Below, piece by piece: positions 35,672 to 44,626 of a DNA stretch of 64,000 nt; position 1 is the stretch's first letter; each line of letters starts with the position of its first letter. The position numbers and the translations under genes were made by a program. The notes under the pieces are model-generated. The model saw nothing but the letters and a program-made list of their open reading frames with translations, did no database searches and was not told where the DNA came from. The DNA is from Methylobacterium sp. NMS14P (lineage in GTDB: Bacteria > Pseudomonadota > Alphaproteobacteria > Rhizobiales > Beijerinckiaceae). The stretch lies in contig NZ_CP087106.1 of the NCBI RefSeq assembly GCF_028583545.1, positions 5,687,001-5,751,000 on the forward strand, written 5' to 3'.

Positions 35672-36370
35672 GTGCCGTGCGCGCCGGGGTCGGGGACGCG
35701 GCGCGACATAGATCGGGATAAATCCAATTTTACGATTTGCCTGAACAGCCCGGAAGAATCTCGGGCCGCAGAAGGTCGTCGATGTATTCTTCATGATGAA
35801 ACGGGTGAGATGGTCCGGCGGCACATCGTCATGTTGCCCGCGTTGTGCTGGAGCCAGCGGCGTCGCGATTTCTACGCCGTGACCGCAGACGTCTCGACCG
35901 AGGGCATCCGGTTCCGATCCTCCTCGCTCCTGGCGCCGGGTGAGGATCTCACCTGCAGCATCCGCCATGTCGGGACGCTCGAGGCCCGCATCGCCCGCGT
36001 CGCCGGCCAGGAATTCATCGTCTGCGTCCGCGGTGGGCGCGCGATCCTCACCGATCTCGCCCGTCAGTTCGTGACGCTGGCGCGGGCCCAGGACCTGCAG
36101 CCCGAGCCGATCCGGGCTCACCGGCGAATCGTGCCGAGGCAGAAGATCGTCCAGGTCACGACCGCGTCCGGGGAGGCCTTCCAGGGCCACGTCCTCAACG
36201 TCTCGGCCTCCGGCGTCGCCCTGCTCGTCGACCACGAGCTGGAGATCGGGGCGATGATCCAAGTCGGGCGAAAGACCGCAACGGTGATGCGCCACTTCAC
36301 CCACGGTGTCGGGGCCGCCTTCTCGGAGCCGTTCGCGCCGTCGGCGGTCCACGAGGCGATGTCGTTCTGA
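35672..36370 (+). CDS. Protein with two PilZ-like domains
   Basis: Up to 232 aa. The second half has a good PilZ pattern: HRRIVPRQKIVQVTTASGEAFQGHVLNVSASGVALLVD, with the Arg-rich entry and the N.S..G loop that bind cyclic di-GMP. The first half (RRRDFYAVTADVSTEGIRF, then LEARIARV) looks like a diverged PilZ domain. No membrane segment. The start is uncertain: GTG 35672 is the longest option, and ATG 35810 would remove 46 weakly conserved residues encoded by less GC-rich DNA. It lies alone between the peptide importer and hupE; its target is unknown. Confidence 0.7.
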   Translation: MPCAPGSGTRRDIDRDKSNFTICLNSPEESRAAEGRRCILHDETGEMVRRHIVMLPALCWSQRRRDFYAVTADVSTEGIRFRSSSLLAPGEDLTCSIRHVGTLEARIARVAGQEFIVCVRGGRAILTDLARQFVTLARAQDLQPEPIRAHRRIVPRQKIVQVTTASGEAFQGHVLNVSASGVALLVDHELEIGAMIQVGRKTATVMRHFTHGVGAAFSEPFAPSAVHEAMSF

Positions 36371-36482
36371 GGCTTCGGCGCCGGACCGGCCGGCGCCGCG
36401 CGGCTGCGCTCATCGGTCTCCGACCCCTCGCGGCGGCGGCGGAAGGGCGCTACATCTTCGCGGGTCCCGCGAAGGATCCTTG

Positions 36483-37091
36483 ATGAAGCGCCCGCTCTCC
36501 GCCCGACCCGCCGCATCTCTGACGCTCCTGCCGGCGGCGCTCATCCTGCTGCCCCAGGCGGCGCTCGCCCATCCGGGCCATGGCGCCGCGACGGGCGCGG
36601 AGGCGGGCTTCCTCCATCCGCTTCTGGGCGCCGACCATGTGCTCGCGATGGTCGCGGTCGGCCTCCTCGCCAGCCTGCGCGGCGGACGGGCGCTCTGGGC
36701 ACTGCCCCTGTCGTTCCTGGCGCTGATGAGCGCGGGGGCGGGACTGGGCACGGCCGGCATCGCGCTGCCGCATGTCGAGATCGGGATCGCGCTGTCCATC
36801 GTCGTGTTCGGCCTCGCCGCCATCGTCGGACTGCGCGCGCCGGTCGCCCTGCTGGCCGCCCTGGTCGGCGTCTTCGCGGTGTTCCACGGCTACGCCCACG
36901 GGGCCGAGATGCCGGAGACCGCCCCCGGCCTGTCCTTCGGCCTCGGTTTCCTCGCGGCCACCGCGCTCCTGCACGCCGCGGGGATCGGCCTCGGCGTCGC
37001 GGCGTCGCGGATCGGAGCGACGCGGGCCGCCCCGGCCCTCGGCGCCGGCCTCGCCGCGGCCGGCCTCGCGCTGCTGGCGCTCCCCGCCTGA
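36483..37091 (+). CDS. hupE: HupE/UreJ-family metal transporter
   Basis: 202 aa. A signal peptide (LLPAALILLPQAALAHPGHGA) is followed by the family motif HPGHG...GFLHPLLGADHVLAMVAVGL. Six membrane segments carry further His residues (FHGYAHGAEMP, LLHAAGIGLG). HupE/UreJ proteins are secondary nickel or cobalt carriers, with the HP..GxDH motif as likely metal site. A clear AAGGA precedes ATG 36483. No hydrogenase or urease gene is in the window, so the metal user is not evident. A winged-helix regulator gene follows with overlapping frame. Confidence 0.92.
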   Translation: MKRPLSARPAASLTLLPAALILLPQAALAHPGHGAATGAEAGFLHPLLGADHVLAMVAVGLLASLRGGRALWALPLSFLALMSAGAGLGTAGIALPHVEIGIALSIVVFGLAAIVGLRAPVALLAALVGVFAVFHGYAHGAEMPETAPGLSFGLGFLAATALLHAAGIGLGVAASRIGATRAAPALGAGLAAAGLALLALPA

Positions 37092-37477
37092 GCACCTCAG
37101 CCGACCCGCCGCGGAGCCCAGCCCCGGCCGCGGGCGAGGCACCCCGGCTGAGCATCCGCATCGATCTCGGGCCGGGGCACCGCCTCGGTCCCGGCAAGGT
37201 GCGGCTTCTGGAGATGATCGCCGAGCACGGCTCCATCTCGGGCGCCGGCCGCGCGCTGGGCATGTCGTACCGCCGCGCGTGGCTGCTGGTCGAGGCGATG
37301 AACACCGGCTTCGGCCGGCCCGTGGTCGAGGCGCAGACCGGCGGCCGGGCCGGCGGGGGCGCGCGCCTCTCGGCCTTCGGCGCGGACGTGGTGCGCCGGT
37401 ACCGGGCCGTGGAGGCGGCCGCGGAGGCGGCGGCCGCGCCGTTCCTGAATAGCCTGGGACAGGTCGGGGACGCGTAA
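37088..37477 (+). CDS. Winged-helix (ModE N-terminal-like) regulator, probable CTG start
   Basis: The helix-turn-helix is clear: KVRLLEMIAEHGSISGAGRALGMSYRRAWLLVEAMN, then GGRAGGGARLSAFGADVVRRYRAVE, as in ModE N-terminal-type one-domain regulators. The first ordinary start is GTG 37199, but the conserved strand upstream (LSIRIDLGPGHRLGPGK) is in the same frame and no ATG, GTG or TTG precedes it. Candidate CTG starts are 37088, which overlaps the hupE stop as CTGA, and 37148. I give the longer form (129 aa) and mark the start as unresolved. Likely regulates metal or oxyanion uptake. Confidence 0.7.
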   Translation: MSTSADPPRSPAPAAGEAPRLSIRIDLGPGHRLGPGKVRLLEMIAEHGSISGAGRALGMSYRRAWLLVEAMNTGFGRPVVEAQTGGRAGGGARLSAFGADVVRRYRAVEAAAEAAAAPFLNSLGQVGDA

Positions 37478-37598
37478 CCGGGCTGGGCGTGGGCGCGAAC
37501 CCGGGTGCGATGTCACAGGCCCTCGGGGGCTGACGTCACCCTGTCCCGCCCCACGTCCCGCCGGCCGCGACAATCCCGGCAGCAAGAAGAGAACCCCC

Positions 37599-38288
37599 AT
37601 GGCAAAACTCACGACGCTCGCCCTGATGGGCCTGCTGGCCGTCACCACCGGTGCGCAGGCGGCACCGAAGGTCGAGCGCCTGCGCGGGACCGTCGAGGCG
37701 GTCGCGGGCGGCGGCTTCACGCTGAAGACGCTCGACGGCGCGTCGGAAACCGTGGCGCTCGCCCCCGACGCGAAGGTCTCCTGGGTCATCCCGTCGAGCC
37801 TCGACGCGATCAAGGACGGCGTCTTCATCGGCACCGCCACGAAGGGCCAGCCGCCGGTCGCCCTGGAGGTGGTGCTGTTTCCCGAGGCGATGCGCGGCAC
37901 CGGCGAGGGACACTACGACTGGGACATGATTCCCGACCGCACGGCGGGCGGGGCGCCGGTGAAGAGCGCGATGACCAACGGCACCGTGAAGGCGGACGTG
38001 CGCTCGACCGCGCCGGACGCGCCCCGCGTGAAGAGCGCGATGACCAACGGGACTGTGAAGGCGAGCAGCGGCGGGGCGGAGCGGACCCTCACCGTCGATT
38101 ACGGCCAGGGCCAGTCGCTGCAGATCCTGGTGCCGCCGCAGGCGCCGGTCGTCAGCTTCGAGCCCGCCAGCGCCTCGGCCGTGACGCCCGGCGCGAAGGT
38201 CTTCGTGATCGCCGCCCGCGGGGATGACGGCCGCATCACCGCCCGGCGCGTCGCCGTCGGCAAGGATGGCCTGACGCCGCCCATGTGA
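37599..38288 (+). CDS. Exported DUF5666-like protein with a duplicated motif
   Basis: 229 aa. Signal peptide AKLTTLALMGLLAVTTGAQAAP, then an OB-like region (RLRGTVEAVAGGGFTLKTLDG, VSWVIPSSLDAIKDGVFIGTA) and FPEAMRGTGEGHYDWD. The hallmark MTNGTV segment is present twice as VKSAMTNGTVKA, 24 residues apart, where related proteins seem to have it once. Then come LTVDYGQGQSLQILVPPQAPVVSFEPA and KVFVIAA strands. Periplasmic; function unknown. It lies downstream of hupE and the winged-helix gene and may share their control. Confidence 0.75.
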   Translation: MAKLTTLALMGLLAVTTGAQAAPKVERLRGTVEAVAGGGFTLKTLDGASETVALAPDAKVSWVIPSSLDAIKDGVFIGTATKGQPPVALEVVLFPEAMRGTGEGHYDWDMIPDRTAGGAPVKSAMTNGTVKADVRSTAPDAPRVKSAMTNGTVKASSGGAERTLTVDYGQGQSLQILVPPQAPVVSFEPASASAVTPGAKVFVIAARGDDGRITARRVAVGKDGLTPPM

Positions 38289-38705
38289 GGCTGTCACCCG
38301 ACACATCCGCGCGCGGCGGCCGTCCGGTGCCGCCGCGCCGGCGAATCGCTGAGACGGCGTGAGCCGCCCGGACCCGGGTCGGGTCCGGGCGGGCTGCTGC
38401 CCGTCGGAGCGGCAGGTCAGCCGCTCAGGACAGCATTCGTGCACATTCGGCGGACCGTTGCCGACTAAAGCACCCCGAGAATGTTGCCAGGCCGCAACAT
38501 CGCGCTGGAACTGCCAAGGCGGCCGCGAATCCTCGTTGCTCGCGGAAACCCGTTCGCACATGGTGATCGTGCACGGGGGCATCGCCAAGCGAGAGCCCGC
38601 AGGAGCCTGCCACCTAAGACGCGGGCCAAACCTACAGAACGTGCGGCTAGACCCGGATAACCGGGCACGTCCGCATCATTGGGTCTCGAAGCTTTGGAGA
38701 TGTCT
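38289..38705. other. 417-bp upstream region of the first porin
   Basis: No supported gene. It is less GC-rich toward 38.45-38.7 kb and presumably holds the porin promoter and 5' leader; GGAG six nt before ATG 38706 is the ribosome-binding site. No operator recognised. Confidence 0.5.
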
Positions 38706-40355
38706 ATGAAGCTCTTGAAGAGCTCATTGCTCGGGTCTGCTGCTGCGTTCGCGGCGGTAGGCGCAGCCCACGCCGCCGACCTGCCGGTCAAGAAGGCGGT
38801 CCCGATCGAGTACGTCCGCGTCTGCGGCGCCTACGGCGCCGGCTTCTTCTACATCCCCGGCACCGACACCTGCCTGCGTCTCTCCGGCCGCGCCCGGTTC
38901 GAGGGCGGCTACATGACCAGCTACTCGCGCCAGGGCAGCAACGGCGACACGTCGGGCTACCAGGGCCGGATGCGCATCAACCTCGATGCCCGCACCCAGA
39001 CCGCCTACGGCACGCTGCGCGCCTTCGTCCGCCTCGATGCCGGCTCCCGCACCGGCTACTCCGGCGTCGGCACCTCCGGCACCCAGCAGCGCATCGGCCA
39101 GGCCTTCCCGGGCCTCGGCATCGACCAGTTCGGCCGCGCCCAGCAGTTCGTGAACGTCGACAAGGCGTTCATCCAGTTCGCCGGCATGACCGCCGGTCGC
39201 GCCTCGTCGTTCTTCGACTTCTACGCCCACGACTTCGAGTTCGCCGGCGCCACGCTGGGCTCCGACATCGCCTCGACCAACCTGCTCGCCTACACGGCCA
39301 CGCTCGGCAACGGCCTGTCCGCCACGATCTCGGCCGAAGATCCGGTCTTCCGCCGCAGCGTGATCTTCTCGCAGACCAACAACCCGGGCGGCGTGACGGT
39401 CAACGCCAACCTCGCCAACTTCGCGCAGTCTCAGTCGCCGGCCGAGGTGTTCATCGGCTACACCAACGGCGTGCCGACCCGGTACAGCTTCGTCGACGTG
39501 ATCCAGCGCTCGCGCATGCCCGATGTGGTCGGCGCCCTGCGCCTCGACCAGGCCTGGGGCTCGGCTCAGGTCTCGGCGGCCGTCCACGAGCTGAACGTCG
39601 GCAACGTCGCCAACGGCGCCGGCACCGGCACCGGCTCGAACATCAGCATCCCGCACGCCAGCAACTCGTACGGCTGGGCGGTGCAGGGCGGCCTGAAGAT
39701 CAACACGCCGTTCATCGCGCCGGGCGACGCCCTCTACCTCCAGGGCGCCTACGGCTCCGGTGCCCAGATGTACACCGGCTACTGCGCGTTCAGCGGCTGC
39801 TACTCGCAGAACCCGGCCACCATCCAGGGCCAGAAGTTCGCTCAGTACATCAACGACGCGACGCTCAACCCGTTCTCGGGTCAGCTGGAGCAGTCGACGA
39901 GCTTCACCGCGACGGCCTCGTACCTGCACTACTGGTCGCCGGAGTGGCGCTCGGCCTTCTTCGGGTCGTACGGTGAGATGAGCTACGGCAGCGGGGCCCG
40001 TCTGGCCCAGGGCGCGGCCTTCGCGCTGGCGAACGCGCCCGGCACCAACTCCTTCGGCGTGAACGCCGTCGGCGTGCCGGGCACCCGGTTCTTCCAGCTC
40101 AGCGAGGCGCTGCGCGACACCTACCAGTTCGTGGCGGGCGGCAGCATCATCTGGTCGCCGGTCAAGGACCTCGATATCGGTGTCGAGGGCTTCTACACCC
40201 AGATCGGCGTCAAGAGCGGCCGCGTGATCGACCGCGACAAGAGCCCGACCGCCTACGCCAACGTCGCCGGCATCAACAACGGCACCTTCGTGCCGCGGAC
40301 CACCACGGCGGACAGCGTCTCCACCTTCCGCTTCCGCGTCCAGCGCGACTTCTAA
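38706..40355 (+). CDS. Alphaproteobacterial porin (Porin_2 family), copy 1
   Basis: 549 aa. Signal peptide MKLLKSSLLGSAAAFAAVGAAHAA is followed by the family motif YVRVCGAYGAGFFYIPGTDTC with its paired cysteines and LRLSGRARFEGGYMT. Alternating beta strands follow, and the protein ends in the barrel-closing FRFRVQRDF (terminal Phe). These trimeric porins are major outer-membrane proteins for small hydrophilic solutes. ATG 38706 was chosen for its signal peptide and GGAG. A strong terminator follows. The second porin downstream shares most of this sequence. Confidence 0.94.
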   Translation: MKLLKSSLLGSAAAFAAVGAAHAADLPVKKAVPIEYVRVCGAYGAGFFYIPGTDTCLRLSGRARFEGGYMTSYSRQGSNGDTSGYQGRMRINLDARTQTAYGTLRAFVRLDAGSRTGYSGVGTSGTQQRIGQAFPGLGIDQFGRAQQFVNVDKAFIQFAGMTAGRASSFFDFYAHDFEFAGATLGSDIASTNLLAYTATLGNGLSATISAEDPVFRRSVIFSQTNNPGGVTVNANLANFAQSQSPAEVFIGYTNGVPTRYSFVDVIQRSRMPDVVGALRLDQAWGSAQVSAAVHELNVGNVANGAGTGTGSNISIPHASNSYGWAVQGGLKINTPFIAPGDALYLQGAYGSGAQMYTGYCAFSGCYSQNPATIQGQKFAQYINDATLNPFSGQLEQSTSFTATASYLHYWSPEWRSAFFGSYGEMSYGSGARLAQGAAFALANAPGTNSFGVNAVGVPGTRFFQLSEALRDTYQFVAGGSIIWSPVKDLDIGVEGFYTQIGVKSGRVIDRDKSPTAYANVAGINNGTFVPRTTTADSVSTFRFRVQRDF

Positions 40356-40415
40356 GCCACTTCACCGGCGCCGGGGCTTCGGCCTCCGCGCCGGTCCCCG
40401 TGCTTCAGAAACCTC

Positions 40416-40442
40416 AAGGCTCGGCTTCGGCCGGGCCTTTTT
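40416..40442 (+). terminator. Rho-independent terminator after porin 1
   Basis: A 10-bp stem (AAGGCTCGGC with GCCGGGCCTT, one G-T pair), a TTCG tetraloop and a T-run, 60 bp after the stop codon. Confidence 0.9.
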
Positions 40443-40994
40443 CGTTGTGCACTCCCGCCCCCGGCCCGTGAGGCCGTCAGCCCCCGGACGAGGTCGCCCA
40501 CGCGACCCGGCGCGACCCGGCGCGACCACCGCCGTCGTGCCGTCTTGGCGCGGCGCGGGGCGGTGACCGGCGCGGGTCCGCTGGCGGAGCCTCCGTTGCC
40601 AGGCGGGCACGGTCTGGTGCCCGGTCGGGCGGCTCGCTGCGCCTGCCCCGTTCGAAGACCTGCCGGTGAGATGGCCGGCACCGCACCGCGCCGCTGCGCG
40701 GCCTCATTCGCCCGACCCCATCGTCCGGACGCGCGCCGCTTCTGTCGAGCCGGACCGGTGCCGCCGCGTCGTGTGCCGCACGCCATCCGACGGATGATCC
40801 GGTCTTCCGGCGGGCGACCCGGACCCGCGCGGTACGCGCCTCGAATCGGTCGCCGGCGACCGTAGGCCCGTTGCGTAGCACCGAGTCGGTTTTGACCGCG
40901 GTCGCTAGGCCTCTCTGGCCAGATGCGGCCCGCGCGACAGCCCTGAGCCGGCCTCGGAGCGGTCGCTCGTCGATTGGTGCCGATCACCCGAGAA

Positions 40995-41260
40995 ATCTGG
41001 ATTTAATACTATCTGATCTGCCTCGTAGATCTCTGAGCGAACTGGAAACGGCAATAACGATTGTCGTTTTTCTAAATCTTATAATAAGATTTGTTGCGGT
41101 CGTACAACATTATCTTGGAAGAGTGCTGAGAAAATCGAATCTTTGTTGCGTGCAAGGATGTCGATGCACAGTGTCGTCGGGCAAATGGGCCTCAAAGTCG
41201 CCGTAGCAAGCTAGAACAACCCGGAAATCGGCGATATATTCGCAGATTATGCTTGGAATG
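40995..41260 (+). promoter_or_regulatory. AT-rich control region of the second porin
   Basis: About 260 bp with far lower GC than the rest of the window, including CTTATAATAAG near 41080 and TTCTAAATC just before it. It ends about 55 bp before the porin start, so it is best read as its promoter and leader zone. No specific operator identified. Confidence 0.4.
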
Positions 41261-41314
41261 TCCGGTCTTGCTCATCCCTTTGCGAGATTTGAGCTGAAAA
41301 ATCCGGAGACGTCG

Positions 41315-42910
41315 ATGCCATTACTGAGATCATCGTTGCTGGGGTCCGCCGCCGCGTTCGCGACGCTGGGCGCTGCACACGCCGCCGACCTGCCGATCAA
41401 GAAGGCGGTCCCGGTCGAGTACGTCCGCGTCTGCGGCGCGTACGGCGCGGGCTTCTTCTACATCCCCGGCACCGATACCTGCCTGCGCATCTCGGGCCGC
41501 GCGCGGTTCGAGGGCGGATACATGACGGCGTCCACGCGGCAGGCCGGCACGAACGCCGGTGACACCGCGGGTTATCAGGCCCGTCTGCGCATCAACCTCG
41601 ATGCCCGCACGCAGACCGCCTACGGCACGCTGCGCGCCTTCGTCCGCCTCGATGCCGGCTCCCGCACCGGGTACGCGCGCTCGGGGACGCAGGCTCGCAT
41701 CGGGCAGGCCTACGACGCCACCGGCGTCGACGAGGCCGGGCATGCGCAGCAATTCATGAACGTCGACAAGGCGTTCATCCAGTTCGCCGGTCTCACGGCC
41801 GGTCGCGCGTCGTCGTTCTTCGACTTCTACGCCCACGACTTCGAGATCTACGGCGCGACCTCTGGCTCGGATGTCTCCTCCACCAACCTCCTCGCCTACA
41901 CGGTGACGCCCGGCTACGGCCTGTCGGCCACGCTGTCGATCGAGGATCCGGTCTTCCGGCGCAGCCCGATCTACGCGCCGGCCGGCACCGCGTCGCCGGT
42001 GAGCCCGGTCTTCGTCGGCTACTTCGGAGGTGCACCGATCGGGGTCAGCAGCATCGACAGCGTCCAGCGCGAGCGGTTGCCCGACGTGGTCGGCGTCCTG
42101 CGCGTCGATCAGGCCTGGGGCTCGGCGCAGCTCTCCGCCGCGGTGCACGAGCTGAACGTGGGCAACATCGCGACGACCCCGGCGGCGGGCGCCAATGTCG
42201 GCGTCGCGCACACCAGGAGCGTCGAGGGCTGGGCGGTGCAGGGCGGCCTGAAGATCAACGCCCCCTTCGTCGCGCCGGGCGACGCCCTCTATCTCCAGAG
42301 CGCCTACGCCGACGGCGCGCAGATGTACACGGGATACTGCGCCTTCACCGGCTGCTACACGCAGCTCAACAACGGTTTCCACGGCCAGAAGATCTACCAG
42401 AGCTTCTCGGACGCGACGGTCAACCCGTTCACCGGCCAGCTGCAGACATCGCAATCCTTCTCGGCGGTCGCGTCGTTCCTGCATTACTGGACGCCGGAAT
42501 GGCGCTCGGCGGTCTTCGGCTCCTACGGAGAGCAGGATTTCTCCCGCAATGCCCGTCTCGCCCAGGGCGCGCTCTACAACGTCCTGAACTTCAACGGCGC
42601 CGCCAATTTCGGCTCCAACGCGGTCGGCGCGCCCGGAACGCGCTTCTACCAGTTGAGCCAGGCTCTGCGCGACACCTACCAGGTCGCCGCGGGCGGCAGC
42701 CTCATCTGGTCGCCCGTGCGCGACCTCGATATCGGCCTCGAGGCCTTCTACACCCAGATCGGCGTCAAGCACGGGCGCGCGATCGACTCCGACAAGAGCC
42801 CCACCGCCTACGCCAACGTCGCCGGCATCAACAACGGCACGTTCGTCCCGCGCACCGTGACCCACGACTCGGTCTCGCAGGTCCGCTTCCGCGTCCAGCG
42901 CGACTTCTGA
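41315..42910 (+). CDS. Alphaproteobacterial porin (Porin_2 family), copy 2
   Basis: 531 aa. A close paralogue of the preceding porin: signal peptide LLRSSLLGSAAAFATLGAAHAA, then YVRVCGAYGAGFFYIPGTDTC, the same AYGTLRAFVRLDAGSRTGY and FFDFYAHDFE strands, and the same end FRVQRDF. Differences cluster in loop-like segments, such as after YMTAS, after FRRSPIYAP, and around residue 350, where pore selectivity would change. ATG 41315 has GGAG eight nt upstream. It arose by tandem duplication, but has its own AT-rich upstream region and its own terminator. Confidence 0.94.
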   Translation: MPLLRSSLLGSAAAFATLGAAHAADLPIKKAVPVEYVRVCGAYGAGFFYIPGTDTCLRISGRARFEGGYMTASTRQAGTNAGDTAGYQARLRINLDARTQTAYGTLRAFVRLDAGSRTGYARSGTQARIGQAYDATGVDEAGHAQQFMNVDKAFIQFAGLTAGRASSFFDFYAHDFEIYGATSGSDVSSTNLLAYTVTPGYGLSATLSIEDPVFRRSPIYAPAGTASPVSPVFVGYFGGAPIGVSSIDSVQRERLPDVVGVLRVDQAWGSAQLSAAVHELNVGNIATTPAAGANVGVAHTRSVEGWAVQGGLKINAPFVAPGDALYLQSAYADGAQMYTGYCAFTGCYTQLNNGFHGQKIYQSFSDATVNPFTGQLQTSQSFSAVASFLHYWTPEWRSAVFGSYGEQDFSRNARLAQGALYNVLNFNGAANFGSNAVGAPGTRFYQLSQALRDTYQVAAGGSLIWSPVRDLDIGLEAFYTQIGVKHGRAIDSDKSPTAYANVAGINNGTFVPRTVTHDSVSQVRFRVQRDF

Positions 42911-43219
42911 TCGACGATCTCGGCGACGGGGCTTCGGTCCCGCCGCCTGTCCCCCGCAGGCTGCCGTCATGGCCCGGTCGACCGCCGGGCCATTTTCGTG
43001 ACCCGTGACCACGACGGAGACGGGGTCTTAATCCCGGCCGACGGGACAGGTCGCGTCCTTTGTTCCCAGGATCGCGTTGCCGCCCATCATTCGCGCTGCT
43101 ACGCCGGATGTCACTTTATCGCCGCCCATCGTGCGGGACTCGACGGATCGCGGCTCGGCGCGCGGTCGCGAGGGCGCGGCGAAACGGCCCGCAAGCGGTC
43201 AGAGATCCGGGGGGACGCC
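42911..43219. other. 309-bp gap before the 2HCT carrier gene
   Basis: Contains the porin 2 terminator and then a leader for the carrier gene, whose ATG is preceded by GGGGGA. No gene or operator recognised. Confidence 0.5.
42969..42996 (+). terminator. Rho-independent terminator after porin 2
   Basis: A perfect 9-bp stem (ATGGCCCGG with CCGGGCCAT), a 7-nt loop and a short T-run, 58 bp after the stop codon. Confidence 0.85.
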
Positions 43220-44602
43220 ATGACCAGCACCGCATCACCGAGCCCGATCCCATCGCCGGCTGAGGGCCGGGTGGAGGACGGGCGCGCGGCCCGGTTCTGG
43301 CCGGACGTCTGGTGGCGTCTGATCGACTTCAAGATCGGCATCATACCGCTCCCGATCTTCGTCGTGCTGGCGATCCTGCTCACCGTCCTGGTTCAGGAGG
43401 GCGAGATCAAGCCCGACGGGCCGACCATGATCGCCGTGCTGGTGATGGGCGGCTTCACCTGCGCGGAGATCGGCAAGCGGATCCCGATCCTGAAGAACAT
43501 CGGTGCAGGCGCGATCTTCGCGACCTTCATCCCCTCGGCGCTGGTCTACTACGCGCTGGTGCCGGCGCAGATGGTGAAGGCGATCACCGATTTCACCAAG
43601 TTCACCAACTTCCTCTACATCTACATCGCCACGATCATCGTCGGCTCGATCCTCGGGATGGATCGCGAGGTCCTGATCAAGGGCTTCCTCAAGATCTTCG
43701 CGCCGCTCGCCCTCGGCTCCGTGGCGGCGGCCCTCGTCGGCACGCTGGTCGGCACGCTCCTCGGCCTCGGCCCCTACAAGACGTTCTTCTTCATCGTCGT
43801 GCCGATCATGGCCGGCGGCGTCGGCGAGGGGGCGATCCCGCTCTCCATCGGCTACGCGGCGATCCTCGGCCTGCAGCAGGGCGTGGTCTTCGCCCAGGTG
43901 CTGCCGCCGGTGATGCTGGGCTCCCTGACCGCGATCATCCTGTCGGGCACCCTGAACTCCGTCGGCAAGCGCTACCCGCACCTCACCGGCGAGGGGCGCC
44001 TCCAGCCCGATTCCGACGGCATCAAGTCGAGCGACGCGCAGGCCAAGGCCGAGGCCGCCAAGGGCCAGATCGACCCCGCCACGATCGGCGCGGCCGGGCT
44101 CACGGCGATTACCCTCTACCTGCTCGGCGTCATGGCCCACCACCTCGTCGGCCTGCCGGCGCCGGTGGCGATGCTGTTCCTCGCCGTCCTGGCGAAGCTC
44201 GCCAGCGCGGTGTCGCCCCATCTCCAGGCCGGCGGCTTCGTGGTCTACAAGTTCGTGCAGGTCTCGATGACCTACCCGCTGCTCTTCGCCATCGGTGTGT
44301 CGCTGACCCCCTGGCACGAGCTGATGGCCGCCTTCACCCTGGTGAACCTGATCACCATCGTGTCGACCGTGGTGACGCTGATGACCGTGGGCTTCTTCGT
44401 CGGCCGCTGGCTCGGCATGTACCCGATCGAGACCGCCATCGTGAACGCCTGCCACAGCGGCCAGGGCGGCACCGGCGACGTGGCGATCCTCACGGCGGCG
44501 AACCGCATGGCGCTGATGCCCTTCGCGCAGATCGCCACCCGCATCGGCGGCGCGCTGACCGTGACCGGCACGATCGTCGCCATGAAGTGGATCGGTGCCT
44601 GA
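43220..44602 (+). CDS. 2-hydroxycarboxylate transporter (2HCT/CitS family)
   Basis: 460 aa with about eleven membrane segments. Both re-entrant loop motifs are present: GGVGEGAIPLS in the first half and GQGGTGDVAIL in the second, the GGxG pair that binds substrate in CitS/CimH. After the conserved FKIGIIPLPIFVVL comes the first segment. These carriers move citrate, malate or related 2-hydroxy acids with Na+ or H+. It is followed after 24 bp by the MFS symporter gene, suggesting one transcript. Confidence 0.9.
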   Translation: MTSTASPSPIPSPAEGRVEDGRAARFWPDVWWRLIDFKIGIIPLPIFVVLAILLTVLVQEGEIKPDGPTMIAVLVMGGFTCAEIGKRIPILKNIGAGAIFATFIPSALVYYALVPAQMVKAITDFTKFTNFLYIYIATIIVGSILGMDREVLIKGFLKIFAPLALGSVAAALVGTLVGTLLGLGPYKTFFFIVVPIMAGGVGEGAIPLSIGYAAILGLQQGVVFAQVLPPVMLGSLTAIILSGTLNSVGKRYPHLTGEGRLQPDSDGIKSSDAQAKAEAAKGQIDPATIGAAGLTAITLYLLGVMAHHLVGLPAPVAMLFLAVLAKLASAVSPHLQAGGFVVYKFVQVSMTYPLLFAIGVSLTPWHELMAAFTLVNLITIVSTVVTLMTVGFFVGRWLGMYPIETAIVNACHSGQGGTGDVAILTAANRMALMPFAQIATRIGGALTVTGTIVAMKWIGA

Positions 44603-44626
44603 CGGGCACCCGGAAAGGACGTCGTC

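Larger units (their letters stand above)
40356..41314. other. 959-bp gap between the two porin genes
   Basis: After the terminator at 40416-40442 there is GC-rich sequence without a credible gene up to about 40.98 kb. About 41.0-41.26 kb is markedly AT-rich (runs such as TTTAATACT and CTTATAATAAG) and leads into the second porin. A frame of 111 codons at 40871-41206 lacks porin or other recognisable features and is not called. Confidence 0.6.

Noticed and set aside
40871..41206. 111-codon frame in the porin-porin gap
   Set aside because: No family pattern, spans the sharp GC-to-AT change, lacks a ribosome-binding site; most likely chance.
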